A stretch of DNA of 64,000 nucleotides from Streptomyces sp. NBC_01298 (lineage in GTDB: Bacteria; Actinomycetota; Actinomycetes; Streptomycetales; Streptomycetaceae): contig NZ_CP108414.1 in the NCBI RefSeq assembly GCF_035978755.1, positions 3,534,001 to 3,598,000 on the forward strand, written 5' to 3'. Shown piece after piece: positions 9,730 through 18,805 of this stretch. The notes under the pieces are model-generated. The model was given only the letters and a program-made list of their open reading frames with translations. It ran no database searches and was not told the DNA's origin. The position numbers and the translations under genes were made by a program. Each line of letters begins with the position of its first letter. Within the stretch, counting starts at the first letter, position 1.

Positions 9730-10612
9730 CGTTCACGCGGTCGGCGGCCGGCAGGGGGGGAGCGGCCTCGGTGGTGGCCCAGGCCTGCAGCATCCGCAGG
9801 GCGTCGTGCGAGGGGCTGCCCGGCTCGGCGGCGTAGGTGATCAGGGCCTGATCCGGGTCGTCGGTCGAGCGCAGGGTCTCGTAGGCGAGTTCCAGATCGC
9901 CGACCACCGGATGATGGAATCGCTTGGTGCCCGAGGTCTTGTCCTGCACCGGATGCTCGGCCCACCAGCGGCGGAAGTCCGCGCTCTTCATCGACAGTTC
10001 GCCGATCAGGCTCGCCAGCTGTGGGTCCTCGGGGTGTCGTCCCGCGTCCAGGTGGAGGTAGGCCACGTTCTCGCGGGCGCAGGAGGTCCAGTCCGCGTAC
10101 AGCTCCCGGGACGTCTCGTCGAGGAAGGTGATCCGCGCGATGTTGCGGTCGGCTCCGTCCAGAGCCGAGTAGTCGCCGAAGAGGGCGGCGGCGGCCGTGT
10201 TCCAGGCCAGGAGGTCCATGCGCCGGCCCATCACCATCGCCGGCACGTCCACCAGCTCGTCCAGCAACCGCTGGAGCATGGGGCGCACGCGTTGCGGCGG
10301 GGCCTGGCGCCGGGGAACCTGCCGGGCGGCGGGCTTCGGCCGGGCGAGGCGGTGCAGGTGCCGGGTGGCGTCCTCGTCCAGCCGCAGGGCGCGGGCGAGG
10401 GCGTCGAGCACCGCGCCTGAGGGGTTGGGCACGCGGCCCTGTTCCATCCGGGTGTAGTAGTCGACGCTCACTCCGGCGAGCTGTGCGATCTCCTCGCGGC
10501 GCAGGCCCGCGACCCGGCGCCGGCCTCCGAAGTCCGGCAGTGCGACGTCTTCGAGGTGCAGGAGGGAACGGCGGGTGCGCAGGAACTCGCCCAGGTTGCT
10601 GGCTGTGCTCAT
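9680..10612 (-). CDS. XRE regulator with MmyB-like ligand-binding domain
   Basis: A 310-residue protein from ATG 10612; the open frame upstream is non-coding. An N-terminal helix-turn-helix is seen at about residues 10-75 (FLRTRRS, GLRREEIAQLAGVS, YYTRMEQGR). An MmyB-type PAS-like domain follows (residues about 100-290), with MVMGRRMDLLAWNTAAAALF and ARENVAYLHLDAGRHPED. Family members bind fatty-acid-like ligands and usually control a neighbouring oxidoreductase. Here the neighbour upstream is a decayed SDR gene, so its former target may be lost. The 3' end overlaps the convergent SGNH gene by 50 bases. Confidence 0.9.
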   Translation of the reverse strand: MSTASNLGEFLRTRRSLLHLEDVALPDFGGRRRVAGLRREEIAQLAGVSVDYYTRMEQGRVPNPSGAVLDALARALRLDEDATRHLHRLARPKPAARQVPRRQAPPQRVRPMLQRLLDELVDVPAMVMGRRMDLLAWNTAAAALFGDYSALDGADRNIARITFLDETSRELYADWTSCARENVAYLHLDAGRHPEDPQLASLIGELSMKSADFRRWWAEHPVQDKTSGTKRFHHPVVGDLELAYETLRSTDDPDQALITYAAEPGSPSHDALRMLQAWATTEAAPPLPAADRVNVKACPPSVESAPPGPR

Positions 10613-10637
10613 ACGGCGATTGTCACCGGTCGTGGTG

Positions 10638-10674
10638 GCCGGCTGCCTGGCCCTGTCAGGGCCAGGCAGCCGGC
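10638..10674. terminator. 37-bp perfect palindrome between SDR remnant and XRE gene
   Basis: Eighteen-bp arms are exact inverses around a single central T (left arm begins GCCGGCTGCCTGG). It lies 16 bases past the SDR remnant's stop and 26 bases before the XRE start. As RNA it forms a very stable hairpin and would terminate leftward transcription, but it leaves little room for an XRE promoter. Confidence 0.65.
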
Positions 10675-10689
10675 AGACGCCACCCGCTG

Positions 10690-11075
10690 TCAGGCGGCGG
10701 GGACGGCGGTCGCCAGGCCCCCGTAGACGACGATGTCCTGCGCGGTGATGTAGGACGGCCGCGGGGAGAGAGGAAGGCCACGGTTTCGGCGAGGTCCTGG
10801 GCCTGTCCGAGCCGCCCCAGCGGCACCTGGGCGCGGATGGCATCGTGCGAAGCGGGGTCCGGGTTGGCGGCGTCGAACATCTCGGTGACGATGTAGCCCG
10901 GGCTGATCGAGTTGACCCGGATGCCGCGCCCGGCGAGATCACTGCCCGGCGTGCGGGCCAGAGTGTGGACGGCGGCCTTCGTGGCCGCGTGGACCGGTGC
11001 GACGGCCAGGCCCCGGTGCAGGGTCCACGAAGCCCGTTCCGCGAGCACGACGGGTGCGCCGAGCACGACGGGCAC
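10690..11075 (-). pseudogene. Decayed short-chain dehydrogenase/reductase (5'-truncated, frameshifted)
   Basis: The leftward frame encodes only the C-terminal half of a classical SDR: HAATKAAVHTLART, then GRGIRVNSISPGYIVTEMFD. No Rossmann TGxxxGxG segment exists upstream. The catalytic Tyr of YxxxK is His. After AETVAFLSP the frame shifts near 10765; the true end (SYITAQDIVVYGGLATAVPAA) is readable in another frame, stopping at 10690. Three independent lesions make this a pseudogene. It was probably the oxidoreductase partner of the MmyB-type regulator. Confidence 0.8.
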
Positions 11076-11106
11076 GACGGCCGCGACGGCCGCGACGCCC
11101 CGAGGG

Positions 11107-11904
11107 TCAGCTCGCGGTGGGGATGTGGCGCGCCGCCGCGACGTGGGCCATCGTCCGGAGCTTCCTGAAGTAGGCGGCGCAGTACTCCGAGTTGATCAGG
11201 GGCTCGATCCTGTCGAGCTTGGCGATGCAGACCCAGAGGCCGCCGATACCGTGGTCGTCGAGCCCGCCGTTCAACTCGGTGTGCACGTGGCCGGCGGCAT
11301 CGGCGTCCAGGAGGATCAGGTCCACGCCGTCGATGTCCACGCCGCGAAAGCTGTCGGGGTACGGCGCGCGCAGGTGTTCCTCCCAAAGCCGGGCCAGTCC
11401 GTCTTCGGGCGGTGCCGCGCCCGTGTCGGCCGATGTCGCTGCCGCCGGGGGCAGCGGGCGGACGAGCAGGGACACGGCGTCGAAGACGGCACGCACCATC
11501 TCGATGGCCCCGGCCGGGCGGACCTCGGCACTGGTGACGGCGCCCCGTATGAGCTCGTCGCGCAGTCGTCGGCTGCGGTCGAGCCGGGCGGCGAGGTCCG
11601 CCGGGAGGAGCCCCGTGCCGGCGGCCTGCTCGATCAGGTCCTGGAGCGGCCCGGTGACGGCAAGGCGCTCGGCGAGGAGGTGTTCCAGCGCGAAGAGGGA
11701 GTGTGTGACGGCCGCGGTGGCGAACTCGTACCGGTAGGAGGAGTGCCGGATGAGCTCGCGGGAGGTTTCCAACGCGCTCATGACGTACATCGACGCGCCG
11801 CCGGGCAGCACCAGGTCCGCGACCAGGGCGTGCATGCCCTCGTAGTCGGGGACGAGGTGGTGGGCACGCGGGTCCGGGACGGGCGACAGGGTGTTCACCC
11901 GCAC
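11107..11904 (-). CDS. Hypothetical protein with a HEPN-like helical region
   Basis: About 265 residues if GTG 11904 is used. The frame is open to ATG 12012, and the start is uncertain. Not a family I can name. The helical stretch ALETSRELIRHSSYRYEFAT, followed by LFALEHLLAERL and later SRRLRDELIRGAVTS, resembles the HEPN/DUF4145 pattern, in which a late R-x4-6-H motif is usual; the His is absent here. The C-terminal part has GVDIDGVDLILLDADAAG and a conserved-looking FRKLRTMAHVA. It diverges from the HAD phosphatase gene and abuts the SDR remnant. Function is unknown. Confidence 0.6.
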   Translation of the reverse strand: MRVNTLSPVPDPRAHHLVPDYEGMHALVADLVLPGGASMYVMSALETSRELIRHSSYRYEFATAAVTHSLFALEHLLAERLAVTGPLQDLIEQAAGTGLLPADLAARLDRSRRLRDELIRGAVTSAEVRPAGAIEMVRAVFDAVSLLVRPLPPAAATSADTGAAPPEDGLARLWEEHLRAPYPDSFRGVDIDGVDLILLDADAAGHVHTELNGGLDDHGIGGLWVCIAKLDRIEPLINSEYCAAYFRKLRTMAHVAAARHIPTAS

Positions 11905-12034
11905 AGTCTCGCCACCCGAAGGCCGTCCGTGCCATCGGATGTGCCCGGCGCGGGTGTTCCCCTCCGGTGCGGTCAGAAGTGCCCGGACGCACGCGGTGAT
12001 CCGATGCGGCACAGGGTGGTGACATCCTTGGCCG

Positions 12035-12697
12035 GTGCTCTCATCTGATCACGCAGGTGCCGTGTTCTTCGATGTCGATGGCACTCTCGTCCCGCGGACC
12101 AGTTCGTCGGTCTTCCTGGCCGGCTTCCTAGGCCATCGCGACGAGTTGGCGGAGGCGGAGGCCGGTTACGCCTCGGGCGTCCTGGACAATCGTCGCGTCT
12201 CAGAGCTGGACGCGGCGGGCTGGGCAGGCGCGGCCGCACACCAGGTCCACGGCTGGCTCGACGGACTCCCCCTGGTCTCGGGCATCTCGGAGACCGTGGC
12301 CTGGTGCTGGAGCAACGGGCTGGTGCCCGTCCTGGCGACCCTGGCTTGGTCACCGGTCGGCGGCTATCTGACCGACCGCTTCGGCTTCCACGCGTTCAGC
12401 GGACCTCGGTTGGAGACCGCCGGAGGCCGGTTCACGGGGCACGTGGCCCGCCACTTCGACGAGTACGACAAGCGGGACTTCGCCCTGGCGCAGGCGCGGG
12501 AGCTGGGGCTGGCCCCCCTCTCGTGCGGGGCCGTGGGAGACAGCCGCTCCGATCTGCCGCTGTTCGCCTCGGTAGGGGTGGCCGTGGCGTTCAATGCCTC
12601 GGAGCACGCGCGGACGGCTGCGACGGCGGTGGTCGACGACGACGACCTTCGGGGTGTGCTCCCGCACTTGAGCCGGCTGGTCACGGCCACTCGCTGA
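12035..12697 (+). CDS. HAD superfamily phosphatase (SerB-like, HAD-IB)
   Basis: A 220-residue cytosolic hydrolase from GTG 12035. Motif I is FFDVDGTL near residues 11-18, with the Asp nucleophile and DxD acid/base. Motif II is expected at LVPVLATLAWSP, although the typical S/T is ambiguous. The C-terminal motif IV is GAVGDSRSDLPLF, followed by VAFNAS. The helical cap lies between residues 20 and 90. It should dephosphorylate a small metabolite; the substrate is unknown. The start lies only 22 bases from the earliest possible start of the divergent gene. Confidence 0.85.
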   Translation: MLSSDHAGAVFFDVDGTLVPRTSSSVFLAGFLGHRDELAEAEAGYASGVLDNRRVSELDAAGWAGAAAHQVHGWLDGLPLVSGISETVAWCWSNGLVPVLATLAWSPVGGYLTDRFGFHAFSGPRLETAGGRFTGHVARHFDEYDKRDFALAQARELGLAPLSCGAVGDSRSDLPLFASVGVAVAFNASEHARTAATAVVDDDDLRGVLPHLSRLVTATR

Positions 12698-12738
12698 CGG
12701 CCGCGACCAGCACGGTCGCCTCGTAGCGGAAGCACGCC

Positions 12739-13143
12739 CTACCGGGCCTCGCGGGACTCCCGCCAGCGGGTGACTTCGGCCTCTACGTCGAACTCCTTGA
12801 CGTTCAGCGGGGGGCCGGGCGGGGGCCTGCGCAGGGCCGTGCGGATCTTGTCGTTGATCTCCGTCAGGAGGGCGCGGACCTGGCGTTCGGTGCGGGCCGC
12901 CTCGACCGCCTCGCGGGCGTCCTCCGCCTCCTTGCGCAGCGCGAGCGCCGGCGGGAGGACCGCGAAGCCCTCACGGTGCAGTTTGCCCTTGATCCACCAC
13001 AGCTCGTCGTACGGGGCGTCGAGCGAGGCCAGCGGCTTGCCGAAGCCGGGCAGTTCCGCGAAGTCCCCGCGCTCCCCCGCCTGTCTGATCTGGCGGTCCA
13101 CAAAGGATTCGAAGCTGACACCAGGCGGTTTGCGCTCGGTCAC
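12739..13143 (-). CDS. DUF1992 (DnaJ C28-domain) protein
   Basis: A 134-residue soluble protein. DUF1992 is recognisable from FVDRQIRQAGERGDFAELPG, then FGKPL, then ELWWIKGKLHREGF and a central charged helix. The family is found alone in bacteria and in eukaryotic DNAJC28; its role is not established. It is monocistronic and leftward, 85 bases from the next gene. Confidence 0.88.
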   Translation of the reverse strand: MTERKPPGVSFESFVDRQIRQAGERGDFAELPGFGKPLASLDAPYDELWWIKGKLHREGFAVLPPALALRKEAEDAREAVEAARTERQVRALLTEINDKIRTALRRPPPGPPLNVKEFDVEAEVTRWRESREAR

Positions 13144-13228
13144 GTTGCCTCCCCAGGGGTTCCCGCCAGCATAACTCCGCGGGCTGGGGAGGCATTACGC
13201 ACCGTAGTCGCCGGTAGGAGTCCCGGAC

Positions 13229-13672
13229 TCAGAGGCGGCGGTCCGACTCCTCGATCGGGATGTCGTTGATGCTCGCCTCCCGGCGGCGCATCAGGCCCGC
13301 GGCGTCGAACTCCCACTGCTCGTTGCCGTGGCTGCGCCACCACTGGCCGTTCGCGTCGTGCCACTCGTACTCGAAGCGCACCGAGATCCGGTTGTCGGTG
13401 TACGCCCACAGCTCCTTGCGCAGCCGGTACTGCTGCTCGCGCTCCCACTTGTCGGCGAGGAAGGCGCGGATCTCGGCGCGCCCGGTCAGGAAGCGGTCCC
13501 GGTTCCGCCAGGCGGAGTCCTCGGTATAGGCGAGGGCGACGCGCTCGGGGTCACGGCTGTTCCAGGCGTCCTCGGCGGCCTGCACCTTGGCGCGGGCGGA
13601 CTCCTCGGTGAAGGGCGGCACGGGCGGTCGCACGGAGGAGGACGCCGAGGAAGAGAAAGGGGTGGCAGTCAC
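13229..13672 (-). CDS. Nuclear transport factor 2-like (DUF1348) protein
   Basis: A 147-residue SnoaL/NTF2-fold protein. The DUF1348 pattern is plain: [20 protein letters not shown], then [16 protein letters not shown], then [20 protein letters not shown]. The first 20 residues are a Ser/Pro-rich tail with no signal peptide. It diverges from a TetR gene, and the 125-bp gap carries two copies of a 16-bp near-palindrome. It is therefore the probable regulatory target. The enzymatic role, if any, is unknown. Confidence 0.88.
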   Translation of the reverse strand: MTATPFSSSASSSVRPPVPPFTEESARAKVQAAEDAWNSRDPERVALAYTEDSAWRNRDRFLTGRAEIRAFLADKWEREQQYRLRKELWAYTDNRISVRFEYEWHDANGQWWRSHGNEQWEFDAAGLMRRREASINDIPIEESDRRL

Positions 13673-13716
13673 GGTGGGGTACCTCTCGACATCGGCCGGG
13701 CGGGGGGCGGGAGGGG

Positions 13717-13766
13717 GAGAACGCTCGTTCTCCCCGTAGCCCCAAGCCTAGAGAACGAGCGTTCTC
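13717..13766. promoter_or_regulatory. Paired TetR operators between NTF2 and tetR genes
   Basis: GAGAACGCTCGTTCTC at 13717-13732 and its exact reverse complement GAGAACGAGCGTTCTC at 13751-13766, with centres 34 bp apart. Each has perfect 7-bp arms. Confidence 0.75.
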
Positions 13767-13797
13767 GGCGCAAGCGATTCTGGTCTACGCTGCCTTC

Positions 13798-14358
13798 ATG
13801 CCCGCCAACCCCGCCCCGATGACCGACGAAGAGGCCCGCGCGCGCCTGCTGGACGCCGCGGAGGCACTGTTCTACGCCGAGGGGATCCAGGCCGTGGGCA
13901 TGGACCGCATCCGCGCGGAGTCGGGCATCCCCCTCAAGCGGCTCTACCGCCTCTACCCGGCCAAGGAATCCCTGGTCACCGCCTACCTGGAGCGCCGGGA
14001 CCGCCGTTGGATGGCGAGCCTGAGCGCAGCGGTCGCGGGGCGGGCCGACCCCGTCGGGGCCGTCTTCGAGTGGCTCGCGGGGTGGTTCTCGGAGCCGGAC
14101 TTCCGGGGGTGCGCGTTCCTGAACGCCTACGGGGAGCTGGGCGCGGGCCCCGCCGGGGTGCTGGACGTCGTACGCCGGCACAAGGCGGAGCTACGGGCGC
14201 TGCTGGCCGGCATCGCCGGTCCCGGCCGGGAAGGCCTGGCGGAGCACCTGCTGCTACTGGTCGAGGGGGCGACGGTGGTGGCGGCACTGGAACCGGGCCC
14301 GGGGGCGGCGGTGCGGGCGCGCGAGGCGGCGTACGTCCTGGTCCGCGACGGCGGCTGA
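13798..14358 (+). CDS. TetR family regulator of the divergent NTF2-like gene
   Basis: A 186-residue protein from ATG 13798. The helix-turn-helix covers residues about 13-57 ([20 protein letters not shown], then [15 protein letters not shown]). The C-terminal domain contains [19 protein letters not shown], typical of TetR proteins controlling stress or redox genes. It should bind the two GAGAACG palindromes just upstream, repressing itself and the NTF2-like gene. Confidence 0.92.
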   Translation: MPANPAPMTDEEARARLLDAAEALFYAEGIQAVGMDRIRAESGIPLKRLYRLYPAKESLVTAYLERRDRRWMASLSAAVAGRADPVGAVFEWLAGWFSEPDFRGCAFLNAYGELGAGPAGVLDVVRRHKAELRALLAGIAGPGREGLAEHLLLLVEGATVVAALEPGPGAAVRAREAAYVLVRDGG

Positions 14359-14531
14359 GGCGACAGCCGGGGAAACGTGATTCACGCGGCTGCCGAGTGA
14401 TCGGTTACGCGTCGTACACAACTGAGTCGCATTGTCAGCTTTTAACTGGTGTTGGAACTTTTGTCCACCGGAAGACCGCATTCGGCGGTCGCCCTCCGGT
14501 TCCGTCGCCTTTCCTCGCGGAGGAAACACCC

Positions 14532-16091
14532 TTGTCTGCTTCCCGCTGCACGTCGGCCGCCCTGGTCGTCGCGGCCGTCACCGCGAGCTGCCTGCTGCCG
14601 GCCGTGCCGGCTTTCGCCGCCGGCTCGCCGCACATCCGGTTCTCCCAGCCGTACGTCCCCTCGATCGCCGCCGGCAAGACCGGCCGCGTGGTGATCGTGG
14701 CGGAGACCGACGGCGAATCGGCACTCAGCAGCAGATTCCGGATCACCGCGCCGGAGCGGACGACCTTCCCCGAGGCCCGCTTCTACTGGAACGGCGACCG
14801 TGCGGGCGCACCCTGCACCCTCTCGGGCAACGCCCGCCAGCTGACCTGCGACGCGGGCACCCGCGCGGGCTTCGCCTTCCCGGCGGAGAGCGACACCCGG
14901 CTGGGCGTACTCGTACGGGTGGACGCGGACGCTCCCGAGGGCACGACGCTCGACGGCGGCGAGTGGGCGGCCGGAGCGGGCTCCTCGCCCGCCCTGTACG
15001 CGGTGTCCACCCCGGTGACGGGCCCCAAGGGCGACGACGGGCACGACGGACACGACGGGCACGAGGGGAAGCCGGGCCACGACGGAAAGCCCGGTGACCA
15101 CGGCAAGCCGGGCCGCCCCGGCCCCAAGGGCGACAAGGGTGACCAGGGCGAGCGGGGCGAGAAGGGCGACCGCGGGGACCGCGGCGATCGCGGGGAGAAG
15201 GGGGACCGCGGAGAGAAGGGCGACCGCGGGCCGAAGGGTCCCCAGGGCCCCAAGGGCCACCAGGGTCCCAAGGGCGACACCGGCCCCGCGGGTCCGAAGG
15301 GCGACCAGGGACCGGCCGGAGGCCCCCAGGGACCGAAGGGCGACACCGGGGCAGCCGGCCCGAAGGGCGACACGGGCCCGGCGGGCGGACCGAAGGGCGA
15401 CACCGGCCCGGCCGGCCCGAAGGGCGACGCGGGCACCACGGGCCAGACCGGTCCGACGGGACCGGCCGGCGTACCCGGACCGGGCGGACTCCAGGGCCCC
15501 AAGGGCGACACCGGCCCGGCCGGCGGACCCAAGGGCGACAAGGGTGACAAGGGCGACCGCGGCGACCGCGGCCCGGCCGGACCGACGGGAACGCGCGGAC
15601 CGGGCGGACCGAAGGGCGAGCAGGGCCCGACCGGCCCGAAGGGCGACCGCGGGCGCGACGGAGCCAAGGGCGAGCAGGGCCGCAAGGGAGACCGCGGACC
15701 GATCGGACCCAAGGGCGAGCAGGGCCGCAAGGGAGACCAGGGTCCGCAGGGCCCCAAGGGCCCGAAGGGCGACCAGGGCAAGCCCGGCGCGTGCAAGTGC
15801 GGCAAGGACCACGGCGGTAAGGACCACGGTGGCAAGGACCACGGCGGCAAGGGCGACAAGCCCGGCAAGCCGAAGGCCCGCATCGTCAGCGACAAGCTGC
15901 ACGTCCGCACCGGCCCCGGCACCCAGTACAAGAAGACCGGCGTGATCAAGTACGGCACCGAGGTCCAGGTGCTGTGCAAGACCAACGGCACCGAGGTCGA
16001 CGGCAACACCATTTGGTACAAGCTCGCCGACGGCCGCGGCTGGATCGCCGCCCGCTACGCCGCGAACCTGAACCGCATCCCCACCTGCTGA
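14532..16091 (+). CDS. Secreted collagen-like protein with C-terminal SH3b domain
   Basis: TTG 14532 is chosen because CGGAGGAAA precedes it and the signal peptide begins there; the upstream frame is unrelated. It encodes 519 residues: signal peptide (to about AFAAG), a beta-rich head (30-160, two Cys), a collagen region (164-420, roughly 85 G-X-Y triplets rich in GPKGD, GDRG and GEKG, with a few register breaks such as GPAGGP), a GKDHG linker repeated three times after CKC, and a bacterial SH3 domain (about 449-515; [21 protein letters not shown]). It should form an extracellular triple helix bound to the wall or matrix through SH3b. Proline hydroxylation is not expected. Substrate or partner is unknown. 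Confidence 0.9.
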   Translation: MSASRCTSAALVVAAVTASCLLPAVPAFAAGSPHIRFSQPYVPSIAAGKTGRVVIVAETDGESALSSRFRITAPERTTFPEARFYWNGDRAGAPCTLSGNARQLTCDAGTRAGFAFPAESDTRLGVLVRVDADAPEGTTLDGGEWAAGAGSSPALYAVSTPVTGPKGDDGHDGHDGHEGKPGHDGKPGDHGKPGRPGPKGDKGDQGERGEKGDRGDRGDRGEKGDRGEKGDRGPKGPQGPKGHQGPKGDTGPAGPKGDQGPAGGPQGPKGDTGAAGPKGDTGPAGGPKGDTGPAGPKGDAGTTGQTGPTGPAGVPGPGGLQGPKGDTGPAGGPKGDKGDKGDRGDRGPAGPTGTRGPGGPKGEQGPTGPKGDRGRDGAKGEQGRKGDRGPIGPKGEQGRKGDQGPQGPKGPKGDQGKPGACKCGKDHGGKDHGGKDHGGKGDKPGKPKARIVSDKLHVRTGPGTQYKKTGVIKYGTEVQVLCKTNGTEVDGNTIWYKLADGRGWIAARYAANLNRIPTC

Positions 16092-16149
16092 CCCCGACCT
16101 GCTGACCCCAACCGACTGAGTCGGCATCCGACCGAGTCGGCCTGATCCC

Positions 16150-16193
16150 CTTCGGTGCGCGCCGAGGCCCCCGAGCCCCGGCGCGCACCGAAG
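16150..16193 (+). terminator. Terminator of the collagen-like gene
   Basis: Perfect 14-bp arms CTTCGGTGCGCGCC and GGCGCGCACCGAAG around a 16-base loop, 58 bases past the stop and before the next gene. Confidence 0.85.
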
Positions 16194-16333
16194 GCGTTTG
16201 CGCGCCCGGACTGTCAAGCCCCGAACTCCAGGGGCATGACGCCGTGCACCGGCCCGGGGCTAATGGAGGAGTGGGTTCACGTAGAGCAGGTGACCCCTCG
16301 TTCTCCGTCTCTGCTCGCCGGAGGTGACTTCTC

Positions 16334-16684
16334 ATGACCCCCCTGCCCCGCACCCGCCGCCGTCTCGCCGTCCTCACGGCCTCGGCCGCCCTGGCCACAG
16401 CAGGCGCACTGCTGTCCTCCGGCGCGTCCGCCGCGCCGGCCACCCCTCGTGACGCCACCGCGGTGGCACCCGCCCACAGCGGTGACAGCGGTGACGGCGA
16501 TCACGATCACCACGATCACGGCATCAGCTACTGCCACTGGCACGGGCTGGCCCAGAACAAGCGCCACCATCACGGCTGGAGCTGGGGCTGGTGGCACTGC
16601 CACGGCAAGGGCCACGAGAAGGGGACCTGGAAGGACCGCGACGCCGACGGGTGGCTGAAGAGCGACCGCGTCTACCGCACCTGA
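16334..16684 (+). CDS. Small secreted histidine- and tryptophan-rich protein
   Basis: A 116-residue protein from ATG 16334 with GGAGGTGA upstream. A Sec signal peptide ends near SGASAAP (residue about 35). The mature chain has HSGDSGDGDHDHHDHG, then YCHWHG, RHHHGWSWGWWHCHGKGHEK and a charged tail. With about 13 His, 2 Cys and 5-6 Trp, it could bind Zn, Cu or Ni outside the cell, or could mediate matrix contacts. No known family is recognised. It follows the collagen-like gene but is separated from it by a terminator, so it is an independent unit. Confidence 0.75.
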   Translation: MTPLPRTRRRLAVLTASAALATAGALLSSGASAAPATPRDATAVAPAHSGDSGDGDHDHHDHGISYCHWHGLAQNKRHHHGWSWGWWHCHGKGHEKGTWKDRDADGWLKSDRVYRT

Positions 16685-16734
16685 GGCGGCCGGCTCACGC
16701 TCCTCGAATCCCGTGGAAAAAACTTCGGCGGTGA

Positions 16735-16761
16735 TGTCGAGAACCCGTGCCCGGCTCCGTC
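16735..16761 (+). promoter_or_regulatory. Candidate ECF42-type promoter for the yciI-sigma operon
   Basis: TGTCGA at 16735-16740 and CGTC at 16758-16761, separated by 17 bases, match the reported ECF42 promoter pattern (TGTCGA at -35, CGA/TC at -10). The site is about 50 bases before the YciI start, consistent with autoregulation by the downstream sigma factor. Confidence 0.65.
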
Positions 16762-16810
16762 TCCTCTGTGGAAGCGGCCACAATGGCCGCACGGCACGGA
16801 GGAGACCATC

Positions 16811-17224
16811 ATGGCCAAGTACCTGCTTCTCAAGCACTACCGCGGCGCCCCGGCTTGCGCCAACGACGTCCCCATGAGCGAGTGGACGCCGGAGGAGATC
16901 ACGGCCCACATCCAGTACATGCGCGACTTCGCGGACCGGCTGGAGGGCACCGGCGAGTTCGTCGACGGTCAGGCGCTCGCCCCCGAGGGGACCTGGGTCC
17001 GCTACGACGGCGAGGGCCGCCCGCCGGTCACCGACGGCCCGTTCGCCGAGACCAAGGACCTGATCGCCGGCTGGATGGTGATCGACGTGGACAGCTACGA
17101 GCGCGCCGTCGAGCTGGCCGGAGAACTGTCGGCCGCCCCCGGGGCCGGCGGCAAGCCCATCCACGAGTGGCTGGAGCTGCGTCCGTTCCTGTCCGCCCCG
17201 CCCACCGTCCCCGAATGCCACTGA
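16811..17224 (+). CDS. YciI-like DGPF-domain protein
   Basis: A 137-residue protein from ATG 16811 with GGAGG upstream. The dimeric alpha-beta YciI/DGPF fold is shown by MAKYLLLKHY at the start, MRDFADRLEGTGEFVDGQAL, the eponymous VTDGPFAETKDLIAGWMVID, and a C-terminal PIHEWLELRPF. Such proteins are the constant genomic partners of ECF42 sigma factors; their biochemical role is not settled. The stop at 17222-17224 is one base before the sigma gene GTG, so the two are translationally coupled. Confidence 0.93.
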   Translation: MAKYLLLKHYRGAPACANDVPMSEWTPEEITAHIQYMRDFADRLEGTGEFVDGQALAPEGTWVRYDGEGRPPVTDGPFAETKDLIAGWMVIDVDSYERAVELAGELSAAPGAGGKPIHEWLELRPFLSAPPTVPECH

Positions 17225-17225
17225 C

Positions 17226-18371
<1,146 letters not shown>

Positions 18372-18400
18372 CCGGCGGGGAGCCGGGACCGCTCTCCGCG

Positions 18401-18805
18401 TCAGCCGGCGGCGTTAGTGGCGGCGTCGGCGGCGTAGCCCGACCCCTGGTCGAAGCCGCCGCGATGGGTGACGGGCACCGTGGGGGTCACGGTCCTGGTC
18501 ACCATCCCGTCGCGCTCCAGTGCGCGCAGCGTCTGCGTCAGCATCTTCTGACTCACCCCCGAGATCCGGCGTTGCAGCTCGGAGAAGCGCATGGGCCGCG
18601 GCTCGTCGCCGGGGGTGGTCCCCGGGCCGTCGCCGCCCAGGGCGGCGAGCACGAGGGCGACCCACTTGTCGGAGATGCGCTCAAGGAGTTGGCGGCTGGG
18701 ACACGCCGCGAAGAACGCGTCGTACTCGGCCTTGGCCGCGGCCTTCCCACTGGCCCGGCCGGGGCCGGGGCAGATCCGGGTCAAGGTCGTCGCCGCGGCG
18801 GTCAA
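18401..18805 (-). pseudogene. HxlR-type regulator remnant, damaged at both ends
   Basis: The core is an HxlR winged helix (EYDAFFAACPSRQLLERISD, KWVALVLAAL, RFSELQRRISGVSQKMLTQT, LRALERDGMVTRTVTPTVP). After PTVPV the normal DYxLTxLG tail is replaced by an unrelated sequence ending at 18401. Upstream of GKAAAKAEYD there is no ATG or GTG: the frame continues into DNA that encodes the oppositely oriented oxidoreductase, with only a TTG at 18805. Both ends are therefore non-native. It may still be translated, but I treat it as a remnant. Confidence 0.6.

Noticed and set aside
15021..15790. Regular short repeats in the collagen region as a CRISPR or satellite array
   Set aside because: The 9-bp periodicity follows Gly-X-Y codons, with synonymous drift, in an intact signal-to-SH3b frame.
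14532..16684. Collagen-like and His-rich genes as one operon
   Set aside because: A perfect 14-bp hairpin and a 242-bp gap separate them. The link is adjacency only.
18591..18731. Extended N-terminus of the oxidoreductase from an ATG at 18591
   Set aside because: This stretch is exactly antisense to the conserved HxlR core, so it is shadow coding.
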